DNA from: JACKFB01 sp041389525 | GTDB taxonomy: Bacteria; Myxococcota_A; UBA9042; PHBI01; JACKFB01 | Assembly (NCBI GenBank): GCA_041389525.1 | Contig: JAWKRR010000027.1 | Location: 29,941 to 93,940, forward strand | Length of the DNA: 64,000 bases | Direction: 5' to 3' | Part shown: positions 33,435 through 41,788 of the stretch, one piece after another | How the letters are laid out: each line of letters starts with the position of its first letter | Position numbering within the stretch: the first letter of the stretch is position 1 | The notes under the pieces: generated by a model | What the model was told of the DNA's origin: nothing | Seen by the model: the letters and a program-made list of their open reading frames with translations, nothing else | The model's database searches: none | Position numbers and translations under genes: made by a program

Positions 33435-34949
33435 GTGACGCCGCCGCTCTTTTCGAAGGTGCTCATCGCCAACCGCGGTGAGATCGCGTGCCGGGTCATC
33501 CGGGCGTGCCGGGCGCGCGGCATCCGAACCGTCGCCGTCTACTCCGAGGCCGACCGCGGCGCGCTGCACGTGCGCATGGCCGACGAGGCCTGGTGCATCG
33601 GGCCGCCGCCGTCCCGCGAGAGCTACCTGCGCGGCGACAAGATCCTCGCGGTGGCCAAGCGCGCCGGCGCCGAGGCCATCCACCCCGGCTACGGATTCCT
33701 CAGCGAAAACGCGGGATTTCGTCGCGAGTGCGAGGCCGCCGGCGTCGTCTTCATCGGCCCGCCCCCTGAGGCGATGGAGCTGATGGGCGAGAAGACCCTC
33801 GCGCGTCAGACCATGATCGCCGCGGGCGTCCCGGTGGTCCCGGGCACCGCCAAGCCCATCACCGATCTGGACGAGCTCGCCCGAGTCAGCGCCGAGGTCG
33901 GCTTCCCCGTGATGCTCAAGGCGGCCGCGGGCGGTGGCGGCAAGGGGATGCGCGTCGTCGCGGATCCCGCCCAGCTCGTCGCGGCCTTCGAGGGCGCCCA
34001 GCGCGAGGCCCGCTCGTCGTTCGGAAGCGACGCCGTCTACGTCGAGAAGGCCATCGTCGGCCCGCGCCACATCGAGGTGCAGGTGGTCAGCGACCGCCAC
34101 GGCCACACGGTCTACGTCGGCGATCGCGAGTGCTCGGTGCAGCGCCGCCACCAGAAGGTGGTCGAAGAATCGCCAGCCCCCAACCTCTCCCCCGAGACGC
34201 GCCGACAGATGGGCGAGATGGCCGTTCAGGCCGCCCGCGCCGTCGGCTACGAGGGGGCCGGGACCGTCGAGTGCCTCGTCGATCAGGCCGAGAACTTCTA
34301 CTTCCTCGAGATGAACACGCGGCTCCAGGTCGAGCACTGCGCGACCGAGGAGGCCTTCGGCGTCGACCTCGTGGACGCGCAGCTCCTGGTCGCCGCGGGA
34401 CACCCGCTGCCCTTCACCCAGGACGAGATGGTCGCCCGCCGCCACGCCATCGAGGTGCGCCTCTACGCCGAAGATCCCTACGAGAACGACCGACCCTCGC
34501 CCGGCGTGCTGACCGCTTATCGCACGCCGCAGGGTCCTGGCGTCCGGGTGGACGACGGCGTCGAGGCCGGCAGCGAAGTGTCGAGTCTCTACGATCCGAT
34601 GCTGGCCAAGCTGATCGTCTCGGCGCGGACCCGAGACGCGGCCATCGAGCGCTGCCTCGCCGCCCTGCGCGAGTACGTGGTCGAAGGCATCCACACCAAC
34701 CTGCCGCAGCTCCGGCACATCCTACAGAGCGCGCCCTTCCGAGCGGGCCGCTACACCACGGGGCTGCTGACCGAGATCCCGCGCGTCACGCCGCCTGACG
34801 TGGACGAGGAGACCGAGGATCTGGCGCGGGTGCTGGCGGCCTTGGGCGCCATGGCGCAGGCGCCCACGCGCGTCGAGGCGGGTGCCGCGGCGGAGTGGTC
34901 GCCGTGGGCTCTGGAAGGACTTCGGCGACAGCTCGGCGGGGGATTGTGA
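33435..34949 (+). CDS. accC: acetyl/propionyl-CoA carboxylase, biotin carboxylase subunit
   Basis: A 504-residue ATP-grasp biotin carboxylase, which carboxylates biotin on a carrier protein using bicarbonate and ATP. The GTG at 33435 has a strong GGAGGTGA seven bases upstream. Signature segments: KVLIANRGEIACRVIRAC at the N-terminus, IHPGYGFLSENAGF, the glycine loop AAGGGGKGMR, the EKAIVGPRHIEVQV segment and EMNTRLQVEH. About 50 residues extend past the usual AccC length of 450. With the biotin carrier and methylmalonyl-CoA mutase genes next to it, the natural acceptor is probably propionyl-CoA. No carboxyltransferase gene is in the window. The stop codon overlaps the carrier ATG (TGATG). Confidence 0.93.
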   Translation: MTPPLFSKVLIANRGEIACRVIRACRARGIRTVAVYSEADRGALHVRMADEAWCIGPPPSRESYLRGDKILAVAKRAGAEAIHPGYGFLSENAGFRRECEAAGVVFIGPPPEAMELMGEKTLARQTMIAAGVPVVPGTAKPITDLDELARVSAEVGFPVMLKAAAGGGGKGMRVVADPAQLVAAFEGAQREARSSFGSDAVYVEKAIVGPRHIEVQVVSDRHGHTVYVGDRECSVQRRHQKVVEESPAPNLSPETRRQMGEMAVQAARAVGYEGAGTVECLVDQAENFYFLEMNTRLQVEHCATEEAFGVDLVDAQLLVAAGHPLPFTQDEMVARRHAIEVRLYAEDPYENDRPSPGVLTAYRTPQGPGVRVDDGVEAGSEVSSLYDPMLAKLIVSARTRDAAIERCLAALREYVVEGIHTNLPQLRHILQSAPFRAGRYTTGLLTEIPRVTPPDVDEETEDLARVLAALGAMAQAPTRVEAGAAAEWSPWALEGLRRQLGGGL

Positions 34950-35479
34950 TGGGCGCGCGTTTCGTCACATGGGTTGGCGGTGCAGAGGCCACCGTGGAGA
35001 TCGTGTCCAGCGACGAGGCCGGCGTCGTCGCCCGCGTCGAGCGCGAGGGCGAGCCCACACGCGAGCTTCGATTTCAGCACGTCGCGGGCCCGATCTCGGG
35101 CGCGCACCTGATCATGGAGGACGGGCGCAGCGTGCCGACCCGCATGGCCCCCGGCGCCCACGGCGCGGTCACGGCGGTCATCGGCGCAGCCCGCGTCGAG
35201 GTCCGCGTGGTCTCCGAGCGGGACGCGTGGCTGGGTGCCGGCGTCGAGGAGGCCGACGACGGGCGCGTGACGGTCTCGATGCCCGGGCTTGTGGTGAAGG
35301 TGCTCGCGCCGCTTGGGACCGCGGTCGAGGCCGGGCAGCCGCTGCTCATCATCGAGGCGATGAAGATGGAGAACGAGGTGAAAGCCGGGCGGGCGGGCGT
35401 CGTGACGGCCGTGCATGTGGGCGCGGGCGACTCGGTGGAAGCCGACGCCGTGCTGATGGAGATCGGCGATGCCGAGTGA
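34949..35479 (+). CDS. biotin carboxyl carrier protein
   Basis: A 176-residue carrier. The last 75 residues form a biotinyl domain with the acceptor Lys in EAMKMEN (near 139), preceded by MPGLVVKVLAPLGTAVEAGQ as in BCCP proteins. Residues 1-100 are a beta-rich domain (ARFVTWVGGAEATVEIV and following) that probably docks it to carboxylase subunits. The ATG at 34949 overlaps the carboxylase stop; an in-frame start at 34895 is disfavoured. It overlaps the mutase start by 11 bases. Confidence 0.9.
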   Translation: MGARFVTWVGGAEATVEIVSSDEAGVVARVEREGEPTRELRFQHVAGPISGAHLIMEDGRSVPTRMAPGAHGAVTAVIGAARVEVRVVSERDAWLGAGVEEADDGRVTVSMPGLVVKVLAPLGTAVEAGQPLLIIEAMKMENEVKAGRAGVVTAVHVGAGDSVEADAVLMEIGDAE

Positions 35480-37130
35480 GAAGGACACCGCGTGGCGGAC
35501 GGCGGGCTACGACGCGCAGGCCGAGGCCTCGGGCCTCCGCAAGAGCGAGTTCCTGCTCTCCGACGGCACGGCCATCGAGCCGCTCTACGGGCCAGAGGAC
35601 GCGGGCGAGACCAGCGTTCGGCTGGAGACCGACCTGGGCTATCCCGGTGAACCGCCGTTCACTCGCGGCGTGCAGGCGACGATGTATCGCGGGCGCCTGT
35701 GGACCATGCGCCAGTACGCCGGCTTCGGGACCGCCGCCGAGTCCAACGAGCGCTACCGGATGCTGCTGGACGCAGGCGGCAAAGGGCTGAGCGTCGCCTT
35801 CGACCTGCCGACCCAGATGGGCCTGGACTCCACCGATCCCCTGTCGGCGGGCGAGGTCGGCAAGGTCGGCGTGGCCATCGACTCCATCGAGGACATGCAC
35901 GTCCTCTTCGACCAGATCCCGCTCGACAAAGTCTCGACCTCGATGACCATCAACGCGACCGCGCCCATCCTGCTGGCGCTGTACCAGGTCTGCGCCGAGG
36001 AGCGGGGCATCAGCGCGGCGAAGCTGCGCGGGACCATCCAGAACGACGTGCTCAAGGAGTACATCGCCCGCGGGACCTACATCTACCCGGCTCAGCCCAG
36101 CCTGCGCCTGGTGACCGACGTCTTCGCCTACTGCAAAGACGCGCTGCCGAAGTGGAACACCATCTCCATCAGCGGCTACCACATCCGCGAGGCCGGCTGC
36201 GACGCGGTGCAGGAGGTCGCGTTCACGCTGGCCAACGGGCTGGCCTATGTGAAGGCCGCCATCGACGCCGGGCTCGAGATCAACGAGTTCGCCGGGCGCC
36301 TGGCCTTCTTTTTCAACGTCCACAACGGCTTCCTCGAGGAGGTCGGCAAGTTCCGCGCCGCGCGGCGCCTGTGGGGGCGCCTCTTGGCCGAACGCTACCC
36401 CGACTGCACCGACGACAACCGGCGCCTGCGCTTTCACACGCAGACCGCGGGCTCGTCGCTCACCGCGCAGCAGCCCGACAACAACGTGGCGCGGGTGACG
36501 ATCCAGGCGCTGGCGGCCGTCTTGGGCGGGACCCAGTCGCTGCACACCAACAGCCTCGACGAGGCGCTGGGCTTGCCCAGCGAGCGGGCGGCGCAGATCG
36601 CGCTCAAGACCCAGCAGGTCATCGCCAGCGAGTCCGGCGTCGCCGACTTCATCGACCCGCTCGCGGGCAGCTATGCGGTGGAAGCGCTGACCGACCACAT
36701 CGAGAACGGCGCCCGGGCGATCATCGACCGCATCGACGAGATGGGGGGCGTGGTCCGGGCCATCGAGGCGGGCTGGATACAGCAGCAGATCCTCGACACC
36801 GCGTACCGCTACCAGAAGGGCGTGGACTCGGGCGACATCGAGGTGGTGGGCGTCAACGTCTACCAGGTCGAGCAGGGCGTCCGGCCCGAGCTTCAGCGCA
36901 TCGACCCCGAGGGCGAGCGGCAGCAGTGCGAGCGGGTGGCAGCGCTCAAGGCGCGTCGCGACAGCGCAGCGGCCAAGGCGGCCCTGGACGCGCTGGAGGC
37001 GGCGGCGCGGACCGACGAGAACCTGATGCCGCTGATCGTCCAGGCCGTGCGCGACCGCTGCACCCTGGGCGAGATCGCCGGCACGATGAAGCGGGTCTTC
37101 GGTCAGTACCGGGAGACGCTGGTCATCTGA
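35469..37130 (+). CDS. methylmalonyl-CoA mutase large subunit (no B12 domain)
   Basis: A 553-residue acyl-CoA mutase catalytic barrel. RQYAGFGTAAESNERY contains the Tyr that faces the substrate in methylmalonyl-CoA mutases; GLSVAFDLPTQMGLDS, STSMTINATAPILLA, NTISISGYHIREAG and RFHTQTAGSSLTAQQP are strongly conserved. The protein ends after the barrel, so the B12-binding domain must be a separate small subunit, as in archaeal and many bacterial split mutases; it is not in the window. Isobutyryl- or hydroxyisobutyryl-CoA mutases share the split form, but the Tyr favours methylmalonyl-CoA. Together with the two preceding genes it fits propionyl-CoA to succinyl-CoA conversion. Confidence 0.9.
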   Translation: MPSEKDTAWRTAGYDAQAEASGLRKSEFLLSDGTAIEPLYGPEDAGETSVRLETDLGYPGEPPFTRGVQATMYRGRLWTMRQYAGFGTAAESNERYRMLLDAGGKGLSVAFDLPTQMGLDSTDPLSAGEVGKVGVAIDSIEDMHVLFDQIPLDKVSTSMTINATAPILLALYQVCAEERGISAAKLRGTIQNDVLKEYIARGTYIYPAQPSLRLVTDVFAYCKDALPKWNTISISGYHIREAGCDAVQEVAFTLANGLAYVKAAIDAGLEINEFAGRLAFFFNVHNGFLEEVGKFRAARRLWGRLLAERYPDCTDDNRRLRFHTQTAGSSLTAQQPDNNVARVTIQALAAVLGGTQSLHTNSLDEALGLPSERAAQIALKTQQVIASESGVADFIDPLAGSYAVEALTDHIENGARAIIDRIDEMGGVVRAIEAGWIQQQILDTAYRYQKGVDSGDIEVVGVNVYQVEQGVRPELQRIDPEGERQQCERVAALKARRDSAAAKAALDALEAAARTDENLMPLIVQAVRDRCTLGEIAGTMKRVFGQYRETLVI

Positions 37131-37181
37131 GGCTGTCGCGCCGAACAGGGGGGGGCGGTTGCTGGTCGGGAGGCCGCTGGT

Positions 37182-37404
37182 TTACCACGGAGGCACGGAG
37201 GGGGCACGGAGGTCACGGAGGGGGCGGGTGGCTCTGGGGGCGCAGAGCGGGGCGGCGGGCGCAGGGGACCACGGAGGCACGGAGGGTAGGGGTTGGCACC
37301 GGGTACGGACGGGCGCTGGCGAGTCCATATCTGAATCCCTATCGCTTCGGCGGGGCTCAGCGATTGCGCCAGGGCCTCTCCGTGTCTCTGTGTCTCCGTG
37401 GTAA
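37182..37404. repeat. CCACGGAG-type inverted repeat element, copy 1
   Basis: The left end (37182-37222) reads TTACCACGGAGGCACGGAG followed by further CACGGAG units; a second direct unit ACCACGGAGGCACGGAGG is near 37268-37285; the right end (37376-37404) is the inverted form ending TCTCCGTGGTAA. The element lies between the mutase gene and the convergent cstA gene. No gene is supported in it. Confidence 0.75.
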
Positions 37405-37461
37405 AAACCGCCCTCCCAAGCCGCCTCCGCCCCCTTAGCGAGGAGTGGACGGCGTCGTGAA

Positions 37462-37559
37462 TTAGCCACGGAGACACGGAGAACACGGAGACGGCACGGA
37501 GCCGGCAAAAAAAAAGCCCCCCTCCGTGCTCCTCCGTGTCTCCGTGCCTCCGTGGTTAA
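37462..37559. repeat. CCACGGAG-type inverted repeat element, copy 2 (long hairpin)
   Basis: Left arm 37462-37501 (starting TTAGCCACGGAGACACGGAG) and right arm 37522-37559 (ending CTCCGTGGTTAA) are imperfect inverted copies of nearly 40 bases. The loop contains a run of nine A and a run of six C. It would form a very strong hairpin and could stop transcription from both sides of the convergent gene pair. Together with copy 1 it fills the 508-base gap 37131-37638; no gene is supported there. Confidence 0.75.
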
Positions 37560-37638
37560 AATACCGCTCCCCGTGAGCCGCCGCGCTCGCGCTTTGTCGA
37601 CGTCGGACTTGGCGTCGAGGCGCGCGCCGTGAGGGCGG

Positions 37639-39381
37639 CTAGTTCGCGAGGACGATGTCGAGGCCCTCGATCCGCGAGCCGCTTTTTTTGAAGCGCCAGA
37701 CCGAGATCGCGGCCTCGATGACCAGCCAGACTCCCAAGACGAAGAGCAGGCTGCCGACGCCGAGGAGCAGCCAGGCGCCGTCGTCGTAGAACTGCACGAT
37801 GTTCACGACCATGGCCCACAGGGTCACGCTGAGCAGCAGCACCATCGGGATGGCGGTGACCAGCCAGATGCGGCCGCGGCGCATGAGGTAGAGGGTGATG
37901 GCGAGGAGGGCGAGGCCCGCGAGGAGCTGGTTGGTGGTGCCGAAGAGCGCCCAGAGTGCGAGGCCCGCGGGCTTTCCGTCGAGCTTCAGGAACGCGAAGA
38001 GCGCGATGGCGCCGACGGCGAGCGCGGCCGACACGTAGCGGTTCTTCATGAAGCCGATGCCGGCGGTCTCGGCCATCTCCTCAAGGTTGTAGCGGAGGAG
38101 GCGGGTGGCCGAGTCCAGCGAGGTCAGGGCGTAGCTGACGACGATCAGCGAGATGAAGCTCGCGGCGACGTAGCGGCTGACGCCGAGGGCCTCGAGGAAG
38201 GTCGAGGAGCCGTGGATGAAGGCGCCGACCTGGGCGCCGAGGCCCTTGACGCTGTCCCAGGTGGCGTACTGGGTGGACCACTCGTCGGCGCTGAGGATGC
38301 CGGCGGTGGTGGCGAGGACGGCGATGAGGCCGAGGAGGGACTCGCCGATCATGCCGCCGTAGCCGATGAGGCGGGCGTCGGTCTCGCGGTCGAGCTGTTT
38401 GGCGGTGGTGCCGCTGGAGACGAGGCTGTGAAAGCCCGAGGCCGCGCCGCACGCGATGACGATGAAGACGAAGGGGAAGAGGCTCGGGGCGCCCTCGGGG
38501 TCGGGGCGCAGGGCCGGGGCGACGAAGGTGGGCTGGAGGACGAAGATGCCGGCGAACAGCCCGCCGAGACCGACGTAGAGGAGCAGGCTGTTCAGGAAAT
38601 CGCGAGGTTGCAGCAGGCTCCAGACGGGGAGGACGGCCGCGGCGAAGGCGTAGGCGAGGAGGATGAGGCTCCAGCCGAGCTGGCCCGGGGCGACCTCGGG
38701 ATCGGCGGTGCCTATGGCGGCGAGCACTCGCTCGTCCACGCTGACGCCGACCAGGACCAGCAGCAGCAGGAAGCCGATGGGGGCGAGGAGCTTCCAGGAG
38801 ATGTTGCGTCGGTAGCCGAGCCAGCCGACGGCGGCGGCGATGAGCATGAGGCCGGCGGAGGGCAGGACGGCCTGGGGGAAGTGGATGGCGGGGTCTTCGG
38901 CGCCGGCGGCCGGTCGGAAGAGGAAGGCGATCACGTAGACGAAGACGCCCATGCCGAGGGCGACGAGGAAGAAGATGATGAGGTGGAAGAGCGTCTTGGC
39001 GCGCTTGCCGATGATGCCCTCGGCGACCTTGCCGATGGAGACGCCGCGGGCGCGGACGCTGAGGACCAGCGCGCCGAAGTCGTGGACGCAGCCGATGAGG
39101 AGCGCGCCGAGGACGACCCAGGTCAGGGCTGGGGCCCAGCCCCAGATGACGGCGACGGCGGGGCCGAGGACCGGGGAGAGGCCGGCGATGGAGGCGTAGT
39201 GGTGGCCGAAGAGGACGGCGCGGCGCGTGGGGACGTAGTCGACGCCGTCGTTGAGCGCGTGGGCGGGCGTGACGGCGTCCTCGCGGAGGCCGAAGACGCG
39301 GCGGGCCAGGAAGCGGCTGTAGACGAAGTAGCCGATGAGGTAGGCGAGGAGCGCCAAGCCGGCCGCGTGGGCGGCGTTCAC
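37639..39381 (-). CDS. cstA: CstA family carbon starvation / pyruvate-peptide transporter
   Basis: A 580-residue membrane protein with about 15 hydrophobic segments. The family block GVDYVPTRRAVLFGHHYASIAGLSPVLG (given here only by its ends, GVDYVPT and GLSPVLG) and CGAASGFHSLVSSGTTAKQL are diagnostic. CstA proteins import peptides or pyruvate when carbon is scarce. The start is a GTG at 39381, overlapping the tatC stop by four bases, so it is translated from the tat transcript. Two CCACGGAG elements lie just beyond its stop. Regulation by starvation is known in E. coli, but nothing here shows it. Confidence 0.92.
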   Translation of the reverse strand: MNAAHAAGLALLAYLIGYFVYSRFLARRVFGLREDAVTPAHALNDGVDYVPTRRAVLFGHHYASIAGLSPVLGPAVAVIWGWAPALTWVVLGALLIGCVHDFGALVLSVRARGVSIGKVAEGIIGKRAKTLFHLIIFFLVALGMGVFVYVIAFLFRPAAGAEDPAIHFPQAVLPSAGLMLIAAAVGWLGYRRNISWKLLAPIGFLLLLVLVGVSVDERVLAAIGTADPEVAPGQLGWSLILLAYAFAAAVLPVWSLLQPRDFLNSLLLYVGLGGLFAGIFVLQPTFVAPALRPDPEGAPSLFPFVFIVIACGAASGFHSLVSSGTTAKQLDRETDARLIGYGGMIGESLLGLIAVLATTAGILSADEWSTQYATWDSVKGLGAQVGAFIHGSSTFLEALGVSRYVAASFISLIVVSYALTSLDSATRLLRYNLEEMAETAGIGFMKNRYVSAALAVGAIALFAFLKLDGKPAGLALWALFGTTNQLLAGLALLAITLYLMRRGRIWLVTAIPMVLLLSVTLWAMVVNIVQFYDDGAWLLLGVGSLLFVLGVWLVIEAAISVWRFKKSGSRIEGLDIVLAN

Positions 39382-41210
39382 TGAGCGGCCCCGGGGGACT
39401 CGCCGGTCTCGCCGGGCCCGCCGGCTCCGCCAGAGCCGACCGACAGGGCCTCGGTCAGGGGCTGGAGGACGACGAGCAGGCCGTCGAGGTCCAGGTCCGC
39501 GGTCAGGGAGACGCGGAGGTCGTCGCGGCGCAGCGCCCAGCCGGTCGCGCGGGTGCCGAGGGCGGTCAGGCCGGGCAGCTCCAGCATCGGGCGGGCGACC
39601 TCGAGGGTGCCGAGCTGGGCCTCGATGGCCTCGAGTTCGGCGGCGCGAGCGGCGGGGGCGAGGGTCTTCACCTCGCGGGTGAGGGCCAGCAGGGCCTTGG
39701 CGAGGGCCGCCTCGCGCGGGCTCTCGGCGCGCGCCGGACCTTGGCTGCGCAGGACGTCGAGGTGGGTCTCCAGCTCGTCCGCCGTCGCGCGGTCCGGTGC
39801 GTGAAACACCAGTGAGATTCGCGGGTTATCGCCGGCGCGCAGCCAGGCCCCGGCCGCGGCGACCTCGTCGGCGATGCCCTTGGCGAGCAAGGCGCCCGGG
39901 TGCGCGCTGGGGTTTGGCAGCCACGCAAACACCGGGCCGCTGGTGCGCAGGGCCGCGAGGAGGCGGGCCTCGTCCTCGTCGGTGCGGCTGCCCTCGGTGA
40001 CGCCGTTCGCGACGGCCGCGACGCTGTCGGCGAGCGCTGGGTCCCCGATGGCCACGGTGTCGTCGTCGACCCGCGTCGCGATGGCGCCCTCGGGCAAGGC
40101 GGCGCCCACGGTGGCGGCGCGCAGGCCCAGGCCCTCGGAGCGCACCATGATGACCCGCACGCCCTCGGCGGTGCCCGCGAATCCGGCCTCGCGCACGTCG
40201 GAGACCTTCACGCCGGCCTCGGCCAGCGCCTGGAGCCAGGGCGACCTGGCCAGCTCGGCTCGCACCTCGGCGGTGAGCAGGCGGCCCTCCTCGATGACCG
40301 CGGGGTTGGCCCCCACGAACCAGGAGATCTCCTGGGGCAGCAGGGCGCTCAGCTCTTTTTCGGGGAGGCTGCGCACGAAGGTGACGACCAGGAAGCCGGC
40401 CAAGCCGAGCAGCAGCAGCGACGCCCCGAAGACGCGGGTCAGCGTGGCCCCGGCGGCCGTGGCCTTGCCGGTGTCGTCGCGGGAGCGGTCCACGCCCCAC
40501 GCGACGAGGATCCCGAAGGCGTAGAGCACGTTGAGCGGCACCGCCATCAGCACCTGACTCATCGGATCGGGCGGCGTGAGGATGGCGCCGACGATGAAGG
40601 AGATGACGACGAAATAGCGGAAGAAGCCGAGGAGGCTCTTGTGGGTGACGATGCCGAAGAGCGCGAGGAAGAAGATGACCAGCGGCAGCTCGAAGACCAG
40701 GCCGAAGATCAGCAGGAATATGAAGGATGTGGAGTAGGCGTTCTGCAGGGTGACGACGACGTCCGCCTGGCCGCCCTCCAGCGTCAGCTTCACAAGCCAG
40801 TCGGTGATGAAGGGGAGGATGACCTCGTAGGCGAAGGCGCAGCCGATGAGGAAGAAGATGACGGTGAAGACCGTCACCGGGACGATGAATCGCCGTTCAT
40901 TTTCGAGCAGGCCCGGGCTGACGAAGGACCAGAGCTGCCAGAAGGTGAAGGGGCTGGTCAGGACGGCGGCCGCGACGAGCGAGGTCTTGATGTAGACCAT
41001 GATGCTCTCGGTGAGCTCGATCGCCTGGAAGTGGTAGACGCCGTTGTCGGCGAGGGCACGCGCGATGGGGCCCGAGAGGAAGCCGAACAGCTCGATTCGC
41101 CACGACCAGCAGATGAAGAAGCCGATGGTGACGATCGCCGCGACGCGGATCAGCCGGCTCCTCAGCTCCGCGAGATGCTCGCGAAACGACATGACGCCGA
41201 CTTCACTCAC
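39378..41210 (-). CDS. tatC: TatC with a seventh membrane segment and a 325-residue C-terminal domain
   Basis: Residues 1-240 are a normal TatC, the receptor of the twin-arginine export system: six membrane segments, REHLAELRSRL at the N-terminus, WSFVSPGLLENERR (the signal-peptide-binding Glu) and LTPPDPMSQVLMAVP (conserved Asp). A seventh hydrophobic segment (about 263-279) and a soluble 325-residue region follow. The tail is Ala/Glu/Asp/Leu-rich with alternating strands and helices (KVSDVREAGFAGTAEGVRVI; TADLDLDGLLVVLQPL) and matches no family I know. With the extra segment the tail should face the periplasm. E. coli TatC has 258 residues. The start is a GTG at 41210 overlapping tatA; an ATG six codons later is possible. 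Confidence 0.9.
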   Translation of the reverse strand: MSEVGVMSFREHLAELRSRLIRVAAIVTIGFFICWSWRIELFGFLSGPIARALADNGVYHFQAIELTESIMVYIKTSLVAAAVLTSPFTFWQLWSFVSPGLLENERRFIVPVTVFTVIFFLIGCAFAYEVILPFITDWLVKLTLEGGQADVVVTLQNAYSTSFIFLLIFGLVFELPLVIFFLALFGIVTHKSLLGFFRYFVVISFIVGAILTPPDPMSQVLMAVPLNVLYAFGILVAWGVDRSRDDTGKATAAGATLTRVFGASLLLLGLAGFLVVTFVRSLPEKELSALLPQEISWFVGANPAVIEEGRLLTAEVRAELARSPWLQALAEAGVKVSDVREAGFAGTAEGVRVIMVRSEGLGLRAATVGAALPEGAIATRVDDDTVAIGDPALADSVAAVANGVTEGSRTDEDEARLLAALRTSGPVFAWLPNPSAHPGALLAKGIADEVAAAGAWLRAGDNPRISLVFHAPDRATADELETHLDVLRSQGPARAESPREAALAKALLALTREVKTLAPAARAAELEAIEAQLGTLEVARPMLELPGLTALGTRATGWALRRDDLRVSLTADLDLDGLLVVLQPLTEALSVGSGGAGGPGETGESPGAAQ

Positions 41211-41584
41211 GCGTCTTTGGACTCGGCGTCGGGGGCCGCGCTGGACGCGCCCGCGTTGGAGGTCGTGGCAGGGCTGGTCGGCGCGCCGCGCTCGACGCGG
41301 CCTTCGGGCGCGGCGCCTGGCGCGGGCGCGGCGGCTCTCTCGCCGGCGCCCTTGTCGCCGTCGGCGCCCTTCGCGTCGGCCTTGGCAGCGTCCTTCGCGT
41401 CGGTCGCGGCCTCATCCAGGCGCGACGCCTCGTTGACCTCGCGCTCAAAGCCAGCCATCGCCCGTCGCATCTCCCGCATGCCCTTCCCGAGATTGCGGGC
41501 GAGGTCGGGGAGCTTGTTCGGGCCGATGAAAATCAGTGCGGCGACTAGAATGAGCGCCAACTCCCAGGTTCCCAGGCCGAACAT
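41207..41584 (-). CDS. tatA: TatA/TatB sec-independent translocase protein
   Basis: A 125-residue Tat component. MFGLGTWELALILVAALIFI gives the short membrane helix, followed by the FGPxKLPxL-type hinge (here IGPNKLPDLARNLGKGMREM) and an amphipathic helix. The tail from about residue 60 is Ala/Asp/Lys/Pro-rich and disordered. The ATG at 41584 has GGGAG about seven bases upstream; the longer frame to 41779 is rejected. TatA and TatB cannot be told apart with certainty. It overlaps tatC by four bases. Confidence 0.92.
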   Translation of the reverse strand: MFGLGTWELALILVAALIFIGPNKLPDLARNLGKGMREMRRAMAGFEREVNEASRLDEAATDAKDAAKADAKGADGDKGAGERAAAPAPGAAPEGRVERGAPTSPATTSNAGASSAAPDAESKDA

Positions 41585-41788
41585 CGTCTGTCTCCCGAGG
41601 ATGACCTCGGACGTGCCGCCGACGGCCAGCGCGGCGAGATGGCCTTCATCTCCGCGCCGGCAGCGGCGGCGAATCATACGGTGCCGCGTGGGGGCCAGCA
41701 AGCAGCGGTTGTCTTGCCGACGCCAACTCCGCGGCGCCGGCCCCGCGCTCGCGACTCGGGCGCGACGCGGGCGCGGCACGGCCCAGCC

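Noticed and set aside
37159..37404. 81-codon frame across the CCACGGAG repeats
   Set aside because: Reads only the repeat; no start signal or family.
37182..37559. CRISPR array
   Set aside because: The repeat units are short, irregular and inverted, without equal spacers or cas genes.
38212..39384. 390-codon acidic plus frame
   Set aside because: Antisense of cstA; same artefact.
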